From contig NZ_BMPG01000003.1 of assembly GCF_014647475.1 (NCBI RefSeq), forward strand, positions 62,001 through 126,000: 64,000 bases of DNA, given 5' to 3'. A program made the position numbers and the translations under genes. The stretch comes from Halocalculus aciditolerans. Lineage in GTDB: Archaea > Halobacteriota > Halobacteria > Halobacteriales > Halobacteriaceae. Positions 35,119 to 43,796 of this stretch are shown here, piece by piece (position 1 is the first letter of the stretch; every line of letters begins with the position of its first letter). The notes beneath the pieces are model-generated. The model did no database searches. It was not told the origin of the DNA and saw only the letters and a program-made list of their open reading frames with translations.

Positions 35119-37239
35119 ATGACCAAAACAGAATTCGAAGCAACGGTCGAGTTCGACGACGGCAGCACCGCCGATCTGGAAATGGCTGCCGACAAATCGT
35201 GGAGTAGCTTCCTGAATTACTTCGGTGACGCCCAACACGTCTACTGCGTTACGTACAGTCAGTCCCCCGCGTTCATCTACAAGATGTTTCAGAACCGGGA
35301 CCTCGCAGTTGACTCACTGGAGGTTATCGTTGGAGACAACCAGCACGACGACTACCGGCGGTCGCTGAAGAACACGAACAACGCGAAGAAAATCGCCGCA
35401 CAGTTGGAGTCACTCCGTCGAGACGGTGATCTCCGCATCCAGACCATTGATTCTGCGCGTGTCCTTCTCCACACGAAGCTCTACATCGTCGAGAATCAGG
35501 ACGGGTCTCGTACACTCATCTGTGGGTCGGCGAACCTCTCCAAGCAGGCCTGGCAAGGAAGCAAACAAACCAACGTCAACATGGCGTGGCGTACTGACGG
35601 GGATACGCCCGTCGACGAGTGGTTCGAGCAGCTCTACGCGTTCCACAAGGACTACGCGACGCCGTTCATGGAAGACCTCACGGAGGAGATCGAAGACGCC
35701 GAAACGGCAGACGAAGAGGCGAAGATTTACGACATCTGGCTGGGCGGGGACGAGTTCAGTGACGACCCAGTCGCCGAGCTGAACGCCCGTCTTGACGAAG
35801 CGGTTGACGACGACCAAGTCAACACGTACAACGTCGTCACAGACGCCGAAGAAGCAGAGAAGGCTGTGGTTGCCGCCGAAGATACGGATACTGACCCAAC
35901 AGAGATCAGTCCGGACAAGCGTGTGCGCCTCTCTCCGCAGGGGCTTGAAGACGCTATCTCGAATCTGGACGACACGCTGTCCGCTAATAACATCCGTATC
36001 AACGACGGTGAAATCGTAGCGACGCCAGCCGGTATCGCACGGTACAAAGAAACCTTCACCGGATACCCGGACCTGAACGTCGACAGGGAGGAGAAGACGG
36101 TCGGGTTGCGGGTTGACGACTCGGTCCTCGAATTAACGGCTCCTCTTCCGGATGACCCGCAGGAAGTCGCTGACGCGCTCGACCTGATCGAAAACTACGT
36201 TGAAACAGTCGGTGAGTTCGGCGAAACACGGACCAAGAAGGAGACACGGGCACACTTCTACGAGGGGATTATCTACTTCTGCTGGGCTCCGTTCGCTAAC
36301 TACTGCGCCCATCACTACGCCGAATACGAATCCGCGGAGCTCGACAAGGACCTACCGTTCCTATTCCTTCACGGCGACAACGACAGCGGGAAAGGCATGT
36401 TCCTGCGGTTCGGAGCGCGACTCATCTCGAACGGGTACGTGCAGGAGGTCACAACCGGGGACGACTTCGTCAAAAACAATATCGAGCGTGCTCGTGCGTC
36501 CGACACAGTTTTCCCGTACATCGTTGACGACGTGGCGAAGTCGAAAATCGACCGGGACATCATCAAGTCGTATTGGGAAGGGAAGTGGGACGGTTCCATC
36601 CAAATGCCGACGTTCATCTTTTCCTCGAACGACTCAACCAAGCCCAAATCCGAACTCCGGACTCGCATGAAGACGTTGGATTTCAACGTGAACTTCTCCG
36701 AACTGGAGAAGGACGAACGCGAAGCCGCCGCGCAGATCGCAGGGCAGGCGGACGGCTGTAATCTGTTCGCGTGGTTCGCTCACCTATTCTTGCAGCGGGA
36801 TATCTCGCTCCCGGACCAGTCGGACCGGCTCGCGGATGCACGGGACGTGTTCGCAGAGTTGTACGCGTACGCCGAGAAGGAACCACCAGAGTACGTGCCG
36901 CTGGAGAAACCCGCCGAGCAGGAACACGACCCAGGGCGTCGGAAATGGATCAGCGCGCTATCCGACGGGTTGTGTGAACTCGATTTCAAAGACGATGGAC
37001 GCATCATCGCTGATTTCTCAGCGAATCTGGATCAACAGCAGTGCTGGGAGTTCCAGAAAGCCACGCCACCCCACATCCGGGCGAGTATTTACGGGCCGGC
37101 AGTCCAGTTTGAAAGCGCAAACAGGTTCCAGAATTGGATTGATGAACCCAGTATCATCGAAAACGCACGACGCGACACCGAAACAAGAGCTGACAACGAC
37201 GGTGTTCTGTCCCGGGTCACACGATTCGTCCGAGGGTAA
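35119..37239 (+). CDS. PLD-type nuclease fused to a P-loop ATPase
   Basis: A 706-residue two-part protein. The N-terminal part is a phospholipase-D-fold nuclease with one HKD motif: H118 and K120 in LLHTKLYIVE, D128, then CGSANLSKQAW. One motif per chain implies a dimer. After an acidic linker (about 190-290) comes an ATPase: Walker A LHGDNDSGKGMFLRF near residue 416-430, Walker B FPYIVDDVAKS near 468, sensor 1 PTFIFSSND; this resembles D5/SF3-type motors. The gap after ago is 54 bp with a possible CATATCC box; the next gene starts after 5 bp. It is probably the collateral or processing nuclease of the Argonaute system. Confidence 0.75.
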   Translation: MTKTEFEATVEFDDGSTADLEMAADKSWSSFLNYFGDAQHVYCVTYSQSPAFIYKMFQNRDLAVDSLEVIVGDNQHDDYRRSLKNTNNAKKIAAQLESLRRDGDLRIQTIDSARVLLHTKLYIVENQDGSRTLICGSANLSKQAWQGSKQTNVNMAWRTDGDTPVDEWFEQLYAFHKDYATPFMEDLTEEIEDAETADEEAKIYDIWLGGDEFSDDPVAELNARLDEAVDDDQVNTYNVVTDAEEAEKAVVAAEDTDTDPTEISPDKRVRLSPQGLEDAISNLDDTLSANNIRINDGEIVATPAGIARYKETFTGYPDLNVDREEKTVGLRVDDSVLELTAPLPDDPQEVADALDLIENYVETVGEFGETRTKKETRAHFYEGIIYFCWAPFANYCAHHYAEYESAELDKDLPFLFLHGDNDSGKGMFLRFGARLISNGYVQEVTTGDDFVKNNIERARASDTVFPYIVDDVAKSKIDRDIIKSYWEGKWDGSIQMPTFIFSSNDSTKPKSELRTRMKTLDFNVNFSELEKDEREAAAQIAGQADGCNLFAWFAHLFLQRDISLPDQSDRLADARDVFAELYAYAEKEPPEYVPLEKPAEQEHDPGRRKWISALSDGLCELDFKDDGRIIADFSANLDQQQCWEFQKATPPHIRASIYGPAVQFESANRFQNWIDEPSIIENARRDTETRADNDGVLSRVTRFVRG

Positions 37240-37244
37240 CAACC

Positions 37245-39305
37245 ATGTCTAATCACATATCTCCCCGGCAGTTCGATGGAACGTTAGTAACGGTACCATT
37301 CGGAAGCGAAAACGTCGAACGAACAGCGCAGAACGAATACCGGACGCTCCTCGACGAGCACGATTCTGAGGAGATACTCGTGATCACGGGTGCGCCGACG
37401 AGTACTGAAGCGTTCCGGGAGTCCTTAGACGCAGAACTACCCGGCGCGGCGACGCCGTGGGTGACGTCGCTCGTCGTGCACGCGACGGACGTACTCGACC
37501 AGACGGACGACCGTACCGTTCTCTCCGACGCCCTACGACGCGAACTCCTCCATCGGTTCCTCGACGGGTACGACTGGAACTCGGAGTATCTGGAGCGCGC
37601 GTCCGCACAGCCATCGTTCGTCGAGGACGCGGCGACCGTGATCGATACGCTCTCGTGGCAATCTTCCCACCCCGACGAGACGCCGGAGCTCCGCGATCTC
37701 CGACGCGCGTGTGATGCGTTCCACGACTGGCTCGCCGACCACGACCACATGGAGCGCGGCCAACTCATCTCGGAGGCGCACGAGGTCCTCGCGTCGGACG
37801 CACGCGGCGACGTCGTGGACGCGGAGGCGGTGCTGGCGGTTGAGTTCGAGGAGTTCTTCCCGGGTGACCGCGCGTACCTCGACGCGCTGGCGGCGGACCG
37901 CGAGCTGGTCTGCATCGCGGAGGAGAACGCGAGCGTGCGGCGGACGTGGATGGACCCCGGCCCCGTCACGGAGTACGTCTCATTCACCGAGACGCGACGC
38001 GGACACGCGGCGCCACCACCAGCGCGACCGGCCGCGACGGCGACGTACTTTGCGGAGGGAACGGCACCGGACGAGCCGGACGCGGGCTCCGTCTCCGTGC
38101 TCGCTACGGACTCACGCGACGACCAGCTCGATGCGGTCGCTAACGAGATCGAGGCGCTCGTCTCGCGGCCGGACTGGACGTACGAGGACGTCGCGGTCGC
38201 CACCAAGCAGAGCGGGAGTGCGGTGACGGACGCTATCGACGCGCTCGAACGCGCCGGGCTCCCGACGGAGTCGGCGACTGTCACGGGGTTCGGCGACGAT
38301 CCCGCGATCCGCGAGCTGCTCGCCGTCGTTCGACACCTCGCCGCCAACGAGGACGAGGAGCCGGTAGAGCACGGGCCGGAACTCGACGCGGATCGCGTGG
38401 AGCGCGTCGCGGCGTTCGACCGGCTCGACGACGGGGTTCGGTGGTGGGCGACCGACGCGGGGCTGAAGGAGCGGATCGCGGAGCGCGCGTCCCCGCTCGA
38501 TGCGCGTGCGCAGCTCGGGAACGTCCGTCGCGCGTTCCGGATGGCGGCGTTCCTCGAAGACACGGGCTTCCTGGAGGCGACGTGGGCGTCGTACGAGGAG
38601 ATGCTGGAACGCGCGCACGAGTACGCGCCGCAGCACAACCAGACGAGCGCGACGGACCTGAGTGGTGGCGTCCGCGTCGATCACGTGCAGGCGCTGAAGA
38701 ACGAGTCATATCGTGCGGTGTTTCTCGTGAATCTCACGGACGCCGAGTATCCCGGTGACCCGTCGTTCACGCGGCTCTTCCCGACTGAGCGCGTCGCGGC
38801 GATGCCGGACTACCCGGGCGTGACGGACCTTGACGCGGACGCAGTCGAAGCGACGTTCCCGACGGAGTCAACGGCGTCGAGTCGGCCGTTCGCGCGCTAT
38901 CATGCCGAGCACGCGCGCAGGCGGCTCGCTGTCGGTGCGGGCGTCGCAACGGAGCGGCTGTACTGTTGTCTCTACGAGTACGAGGACACGGCGCTCGAAG
39001 AGCGCGCGCAGGCCTCTCGCTTCCTGACGGCGGCGTACGACGCGCTCCCGTGGCTGCACGAGGCTGCCGACACTGGAATCACGAGCGAGCAGGCCGCCGA
39101 AGAGTATCTCCTCTCGCGGGTGGACGACGCGCTCGCGGAGGTCCGGCGCGCGAACAGTCAGGACGTGACGGTGTCGCTCGACGACATCGAGGCGGAACTT
39201 GGGGAGATTCAGGAGCTACTCGACGAGAGCGGGGCGCGCGGTGAGGAGGTACGGAAGGCGTTGCGTGCGCGCGTCGAGTTCGCCAACGGGGAGGTGCGGC
39301 GATGA
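37245..39305 (+). CDS. AddB-like inactivated helicase subunit
   Basis: A 686-residue protein. Near residue 475-500 it has VRVDHVQALKNESYRAVFLV then NLTDAEYPG, the degenerate form of UvrD motif V (the 'HkaKGlEf..V.l' element) seen in AddB/AdnA/RecC-type partners. Earlier VSVLATDSRDDQLDAVANEI matches the AddB 'aeaieI..l' segment. There is no Walker A, so ATPase activity is not expected; it is likely the structural subunit. G+C jumps to near 70 percent here. Its end overlaps the next start (ATGA). Confidence 0.65.
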   Translation: MSNHISPRQFDGTLVTVPFGSENVERTAQNEYRTLLDEHDSEEILVITGAPTSTEAFRESLDAELPGAATPWVTSLVVHATDVLDQTDDRTVLSDALRRELLHRFLDGYDWNSEYLERASAQPSFVEDAATVIDTLSWQSSHPDETPELRDLRRACDAFHDWLADHDHMERGQLISEAHEVLASDARGDVVDAEAVLAVEFEEFFPGDRAYLDALAADRELVCIAEENASVRRTWMDPGPVTEYVSFTETRRGHAAPPPARPAATATYFAEGTAPDEPDAGSVSVLATDSRDDQLDAVANEIEALVSRPDWTYEDVAVATKQSGSAVTDAIDALERAGLPTESATVTGFGDDPAIRELLAVVRHLAANEDEEPVEHGPELDADRVERVAAFDRLDDGVRWWATDAGLKERIAERASPLDARAQLGNVRRAFRMAAFLEDTGFLEATWASYEEMLERAHEYAPQHNQTSATDLSGGVRVDHVQALKNESYRAVFLVNLTDAEYPGDPSFTRLFPTERVAAMPDYPGVTDLDADAVEATFPTESTASSRPFARYHAEHARRRLAVGAGVATERLYCCLYEYEDTALEERAQASRFLTAAYDALPWLHEAADTGITSEQAAEEYLLSRVDDALAEVRRANSQDVTVSLDDIEAELGEIQELLDESGARGEEVRKALRARVEFANGEVRR

Positions 39306-40207
39306 GTGAACGCGCGCTTTCCCCATCGCGGTTGGCGACGTACGCGGCGTGCCCGCGGCAGTACGACTACGGCTACGTCCAAGATGTGACCACGCCCGAC
39401 CGCACGGAACTCTACCTCAACCAGGGGACGATTTACCACGAGACCATCGAGGACGTCTGTGACGCGACCGAACGCGACGACGACCCGGAGACAATTCACA
39501 ACCGAGCGATGCGGGTGTTCGACACGAAGTGGGACGAACACAGCAGTCCGGACGACTACGAGTCGAACGCGCACCGGGAGTACCAGCGTGCAGAGAACCG
39601 CGCCGCTATCGACGCGTTCTTCGACCCCGATGGCGGTGACGGCATCGAGCACGCGCGCCGGTCGGTCGCCACCGAGGTCTGGGTGGAATGCGAGATCGAC
39701 GGGCGCGCCCTCCACGGCAAAGCAGACAACGTGATCCGGACGGACAAGGGACTCCACGTCTTCGACTACAAGCGGAACACGCGCGGGGTGATATCCGGCC
39801 GAACGGCCGAGCGACTCTCCGACCATCTCGACGGTGAGGCCCACGAGCCCAAGCGCGCACGGAACGCGTTCCAGACGGCGACGTACGTCGAGGGCGTGAA
39901 GAACGAACCGTTCTACGAGGACGGGATGACGGTCCAGTTCAGCTTCTACGGCCTCCTCAACAGCACGTCGTTCGAGAGCACGCCCGACGGCTACGAGGTG
40001 TCCGCTCGCGGCTATCCCCGTGAGACGACAGACATCTACGCGGAGCACTACGACACGATTCGGGCGCTCATCCGGGAGGCACACGACGGGATCACGAGCG
40101 AGGCGTTCGCACCGGAGCCGTTCGACGTCATCGGCGAAGAGGCGTGCCCGGACTGCGACTACCGAGAGATGTGTCCCGACCGCCTCTCCACGGAGGTCCA
40201 GCAATGA
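39302..40207 (+). CDS. Cas4/RecB-like Fe-S PD-(D/E)XK nuclease
   Basis: A 301-residue nuclease of the Cas4/AddB-C type. C17 in AACPRQYDY and C282, C285 and C291 in ACPDCDYREMCP form the iron-sulfur staple. The nuclease core has TIYHETIED (His), LHGKADNVIR (Asp) and VFDYKRN (DxK). It probably completes the AddB-like protein as a separate nuclease subunit, since together they equal the domains of a full AddB. Both ends overlap with neighbouring genes by 4 bases, so expression is locked together. Confidence 0.8.
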   Translation: MSERALSPSRLATYAACPRQYDYGYVQDVTTPDRTELYLNQGTIYHETIEDVCDATERDDDPETIHNRAMRVFDTKWDEHSSPDDYESNAHREYQRAENRAAIDAFFDPDGGDGIEHARRSVATEVWVECEIDGRALHGKADNVIRTDKGLHVFDYKRNTRGVISGRTAERLSDHLDGEAHEPKRARNAFQTATYVEGVKNEPFYEDGMTVQFSFYGLLNSTSFESTPDGYEVSARGYPRETTDIYAEHYDTIRALIREAHDGITSEAFAPEPFDVIGEEACPDCDYREMCPDRLSTEVQQ

Positions 40208-43200
40208 ACGACGGTGACGTCGAGTACCCATCGTGGTACCCGACGCCGGAGGAGGACGTCTCGCCGGAGCCCCAACAGGAGACGATCATCGATTCGGACG
40301 CATATCCGATGCGCGTGCTCGCCGGCGCGGGCACCGGGAAGACGTTCACGATGGTTCGGAAGGTCGAGCACCTCATCGACGAGGAGGGCGTCTCGCCCGA
40401 CCGCATCCTCGCGTTGACGTTCACGAACAACGCGGCGGACTCGATGCGCGAGAAGCTCAACGCGAAACTCGGCACCGCCGGCTACGACATCGACGCCTAC
40501 ACCTACCACTCGATCTGCAACGAGATCCTCACCGACTACGCCTACGAAGCCGGGCTCGACCCGGACTTCGAAGTCGCCACCGACGCAGAAAAGTACGCCA
40601 TCGTGCTGGACGTCCTCGACGAGATCGAGTACCGCTCGGTCAAACCCAACGTGTACGGCTCTGACGGGTACGCGTCGGGCGCGGCGTCGAAGCTCCTCAA
40701 CTTCATCGGATCGATGAAGCGGAGCGGCATCACGCCCGACAAGATTGACGCGTTCCTCGGTCCCGCCGAGCGCGTCTACGACCTCGCGGAGCTCCCGGAG
40801 CGCATCGGAGCCATCGCCAGCGACCACCTCGGCGGCCAGTCCGTCTCCACGGTCGGAGCTTCGCTCCCGGACGTACGCGCCGACCTCGTCGCGGAACGCG
40901 ACGCGCTCGGCACAGAGGGGATCGAAGCGACCGCACGCGATTTCTTGGACCGGCTCGTGGAGCTCTGCGACGCGCTCGAAGCCGCGTTCGACGCGCACGA
41001 GGCCGGTGAGCGGGAACTCCCGGAGAACGCACACAAGCTCCCGAAGTACCTGTTCGGTGGATACGCGAGCGGCGCACCGACGGGTATCCCGGACGACCTC
41101 GACCTCGAACTCACGGACCATCTCGACTCGTTCCTCTCGGACTGCCTCACGGCCCGTGACTTGACGGCGGGGTACGCCGCGTACGAGCGTGAACTCGACG
41201 AGCGAAATCTCATCGACTTCGACGGCCTCGTCGTCGAGACGGCCGCGCTGATGGAGTCGCCGGTCGGCGACGAGATCGCCGAGCGCTGGGACTACGTCTT
41301 CTGCGACGAGTTCCAGGACACCGACCGCCTCCAGTTCGACCTCGTCACGTCGCTCGTCACCGACGACAACCTGTTCGTCGTCGGCGACGACGACCAGGCG
41401 ATCTACGAGTGGCGCGGCGCGCACGTCGCCAACATCACCGACGAACTCGACCGCGCGTTCACCGCGCTCGACGACGAACCCTTAGAGGAGAACTTCCGCT
41501 CCCGACAGCCGATCCTCGACCTGGCGAACGAAGCGATCCAGAAGCTCGATCACCGGGAACGCCACAAGACACTGACACGAGTCGACGAACCCGACTACGA
41601 CGGGGATACCGTCGCCACCGTCGAACTCCCTGCCGAGGACGACGATGCAGACGGGGCGGCCCAGTTCCGCACGGTCGTGCAGAACCTCCTGAGCGGCGAA
41701 GCGGAGAACCTCGATGCGGCGTACGATCCGGGCGACATCGCGCTCCTCGTCCGGAAGAACAAGCACGCCACGCCCATCATCGAGGAGTTCGAGGACGCGG
41801 GCATCCCGTACCAAGTAGCGGGTGATCTGGCCTCTGAATCGGTCGGCGTCGGCACCGTCACCGCCTACCTGAAAGCGCTCGCACGACCCGAGGACGAGGT
41901 GAGCTGGAACCGGGTCCTCCTGATGCGCTATCGGCTCTGTGACGCGGACCTCCGCACGCTCAATGCCGGTGACGAGCCGCTCGTCGACACACTGCGCGAA
42001 ACACCGCTTAAGGACTTCGAGGAGCCTGACCGCGTCGCAGAGGCCCGCGAGCACGTCACGGAACTTCTCGATATCCGGGATTCGGCGTCTCTCAGTCACC
42101 TGTACCGCGAGCTCACGGACATCACGAACATCGAGTGGTATCTCAGTGAGCAGGAACGCCGCGACCTCGCCCAGTTAGAGAACGTCATTGAACAGTACGG
42201 GGACAGTGCGGTCCAACCGCCGCTCACCCCGGAGTTCATCGACTCGCTCGACCACTACGATTCCCTCTTCGACGAGAGCGGTTCGACACCGACGAGTCAG
42301 CCGGATGTCGCCGACGATGCGGTCAACGTGATGACTATCCACAAGAGCAAGGGCCTAGACTTCCCGGTCGTCCTCGTCCCGCAAGTCACGGCCGACGAGT
42401 GGGCGCCAAGCTCACGAGCGTACGACGCGCTCGAAACCGGGCTCTCGGACGGCCCGGAGACGGCGTTCGCTGAGGACTTCGTCGAGCGTGACGCCCGTGA
42501 GACGCGACGCGTATTCCACGTCGGAATCACGCGCGCCGAAGACGTCCTCGTCTTGCAGGGCGGCAGTGAGGACGACGACGATGCCGCGGACGTACACCCG
42601 GTTACGGAGGCCGTCGACGAGATCATCCCGTCCAGTATTCCGTGGCAGCCTGAGCGCGGGCAACTACCGCTCTGGACTGACGTCCAAGAGTGTCTCCCCG
42701 ATGCTGCGGGAGACTGGACTGACACGCTGGCGAGCGAGACTGTCGGGCAGGTTGGTGGGACCGTCAATCACGACGGAGAGGAACTAACAGTCGAGACGGG
42801 GCGCGACCGCGTGCTAGCTCTCGCAACAGCCACCCTCAACGGGGATCTCTCCCCGAGAGCAGAGCGGGAGACACTCCACGTTGCGTCGCTGACCGGCCCA
42901 TCGACGCCAGCACCATCGATCTCGCACAGCTACACGTCGCTGGCAGCCTACGAGGAGTGCCCGCGGAGTCACTACCTGGACTACGTGGTCAACGCGTTCC
43001 CCGACTATCAGGAGCCTGCGGCCAAGAGCGATGCCGGGAGCGGTGTCTCACAACGTGACATCGGGTTGCTGTTTCACGACACCGCAGAGCAAGCCGCGAA
43101 CCAAGACGTGAAACAGCGTGAGGAGTGGTACGAGATCTGCGACCGTCTCGCCAGTCAGCGCCGCGTCGAGGACGCGCTCCCGGCCGCAAAACAGTGTATC

Positions 43201-43668
43201 GACCGGTACTTCGAGTTAGACCTTCCCAGTTACGAGATCGTTGACGCGGAGCGGGAGTTCGAACTCGATATCGACGGCCACGATCTCGTCGGGTACATCG
43301 ACGCCGTCTACCGGACGCCGGACGATGAGCTCGTCGTCATCGACTACAAGGCCACCGAACGGCACCGCGATTTGGACGACGACAAGCAGCTCCCGATCTA
43401 TCTGTTGGCGTGCCGTGACCTGTACGACGAGCCAGTGACGCGTGCTGGGTACGCGTACGTCGGCGAAATCGGGCCGAAGATCGAATCCCGAACGTTCAGC
43501 GATGATGACCTGGCGGCAGTCAGGGACGACGTGACGGCGTCGATGACCCGCATTGCCGAGTTCACGTTCGGTCGGTACACTGCTGGTGAGCACTGCCAGT
43601 GGTGCCAACACAACCAACTGACTTGTGCGCCGGGGTCGTTCACTGTCGGTCCTGGATTTGAGGAGTGA
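40204..43668 (+). CDS. UvrD/AddA-type helicase with C-terminal Fe-S nuclease domain
   Basis: A 1,154-residue SF1A helicase from ATG 40204 (an upstream start at 40144 only lengthens the overlap). Walker A is LAGAGTGKTFTM near residue 38-50, motif Ia LTFTNNAA, motif II FCDEFQDTD near 366, motif III VVGDDDQAIYEWRGA, motif V MTIHKSKGLDFPVVLVPQ, motif VI RVFHVGITRAED. From about 910 a RecB-like nuclease domain follows: ECPRSHYLDY, GYIDAVYRT, VVIDYKAT and a final C-x2-C-x6-C (HCQWCQHNQLTC), giving an Fe-S staple. This is a full DNA-end-resecting motor-nuclease. Confidence 0.9.
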   Translation: MNDGDVEYPSWYPTPEEDVSPEPQQETIIDSDAYPMRVLAGAGTGKTFTMVRKVEHLIDEEGVSPDRILALTFTNNAADSMREKLNAKLGTAGYDIDAYTYHSICNEILTDYAYEAGLDPDFEVATDAEKYAIVLDVLDEIEYRSVKPNVYGSDGYASGAASKLLNFIGSMKRSGITPDKIDAFLGPAERVYDLAELPERIGAIASDHLGGQSVSTVGASLPDVRADLVAERDALGTEGIEATARDFLDRLVELCDALEAAFDAHEAGERELPENAHKLPKYLFGGYASGAPTGIPDDLDLELTDHLDSFLSDCLTARDLTAGYAAYERELDERNLIDFDGLVVETAALMESPVGDEIAERWDYVFCDEFQDTDRLQFDLVTSLVTDDNLFVVGDDDQAIYEWRGAHVANITDELDRAFTALDDEPLEENFRSRQPILDLANEAIQKLDHRERHKTLTRVDEPDYDGDTVATVELPAEDDDADGAAQFRTVVQNLLSGEAENLDAAYDPGDIALLVRKNKHATPIIEEFEDAGIPYQVAGDLASESVGVGTVTAYLKALARPEDEVSWNRVLLMRYRLCDADLRTLNAGDEPLVDTLRETPLKDFEEPDRVAEAREHVTELLDIRDSASLSHLYRELTDITNIEWYLSEQERRDLAQLENVIEQYGDSAVQPPLTPEFIDSLDHYDSLFDESGSTPTSQPDVADDAVNVMTIHKSKGLDFPVVLVPQVTADEWAPSSRAYDALETGLSDGPETAFAEDFVERDARETRRVFHVGITRAEDVLVLQGGSEDDDDAADVHPVTEAVDEIIPSSIPWQPERGQLPLWTDVQECLPDAAGDWTDTLASETVGQVGGTVNHDGEELTVETGRDRVLALATATLNGDLSPRAERETLHVASLTGPSTPAPSISHSYTSLAAYEECPRSHYLDYVVNAFPDYQEPAAKSDAGSGVSQRDIGLLFHDTAEQAANQDVKQREEWYEICDRLASQRRVEDALPAAKQCIDRYFELDLPSYEIVDAEREFELDIDGHDLVGYIDAVYRTPDDELVVIDYKATERHRDLDDDKQLPIYLLACRDLYDEPVTRAGYAYVGEIGPKIESRTFSDDDLAAVRDDVTASMTRIAEFTFGRYTAGEHCQWCQHNQLTCAPGSFTVGPGFEE

Positions 43669-43767
43669 CCAGTGCTGTTTCGTCTGAATCTGTCGCCGGG
43701 CGTGGTTCGGCAGGCTGTTCGCAGTCCGAGGAACGGGCGGTTGGGGCTGGGTGACCGAACGCTTAAG

Positions 43768-43790
43768 TCATTATCGTAGTAATCATTATC
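43768..43790 (+). promoter_or_regulatory. Direct repeat upstream of the DUF234-type ATPase
   Basis: TCATTATC occurs twice (43768-43775 and 43783-43790), 15 bases apart, just ahead of ATG 43797. It is A/T-rich in a G/C-rich area and overlaps the expected promoter, so it may be a protein-binding site. Confidence 0.4.
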
Positions 43791-43796
43791 TAGAGT

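Noticed and set aside
37253-38638. Long minus-strand frame (461 codons) opposite the AddB-like gene
   Set aside because: Its sequence is Ser/Arg-rich low complexity, the usual shadow of a high-G+C gene; the plus-strand protein has real motifs.
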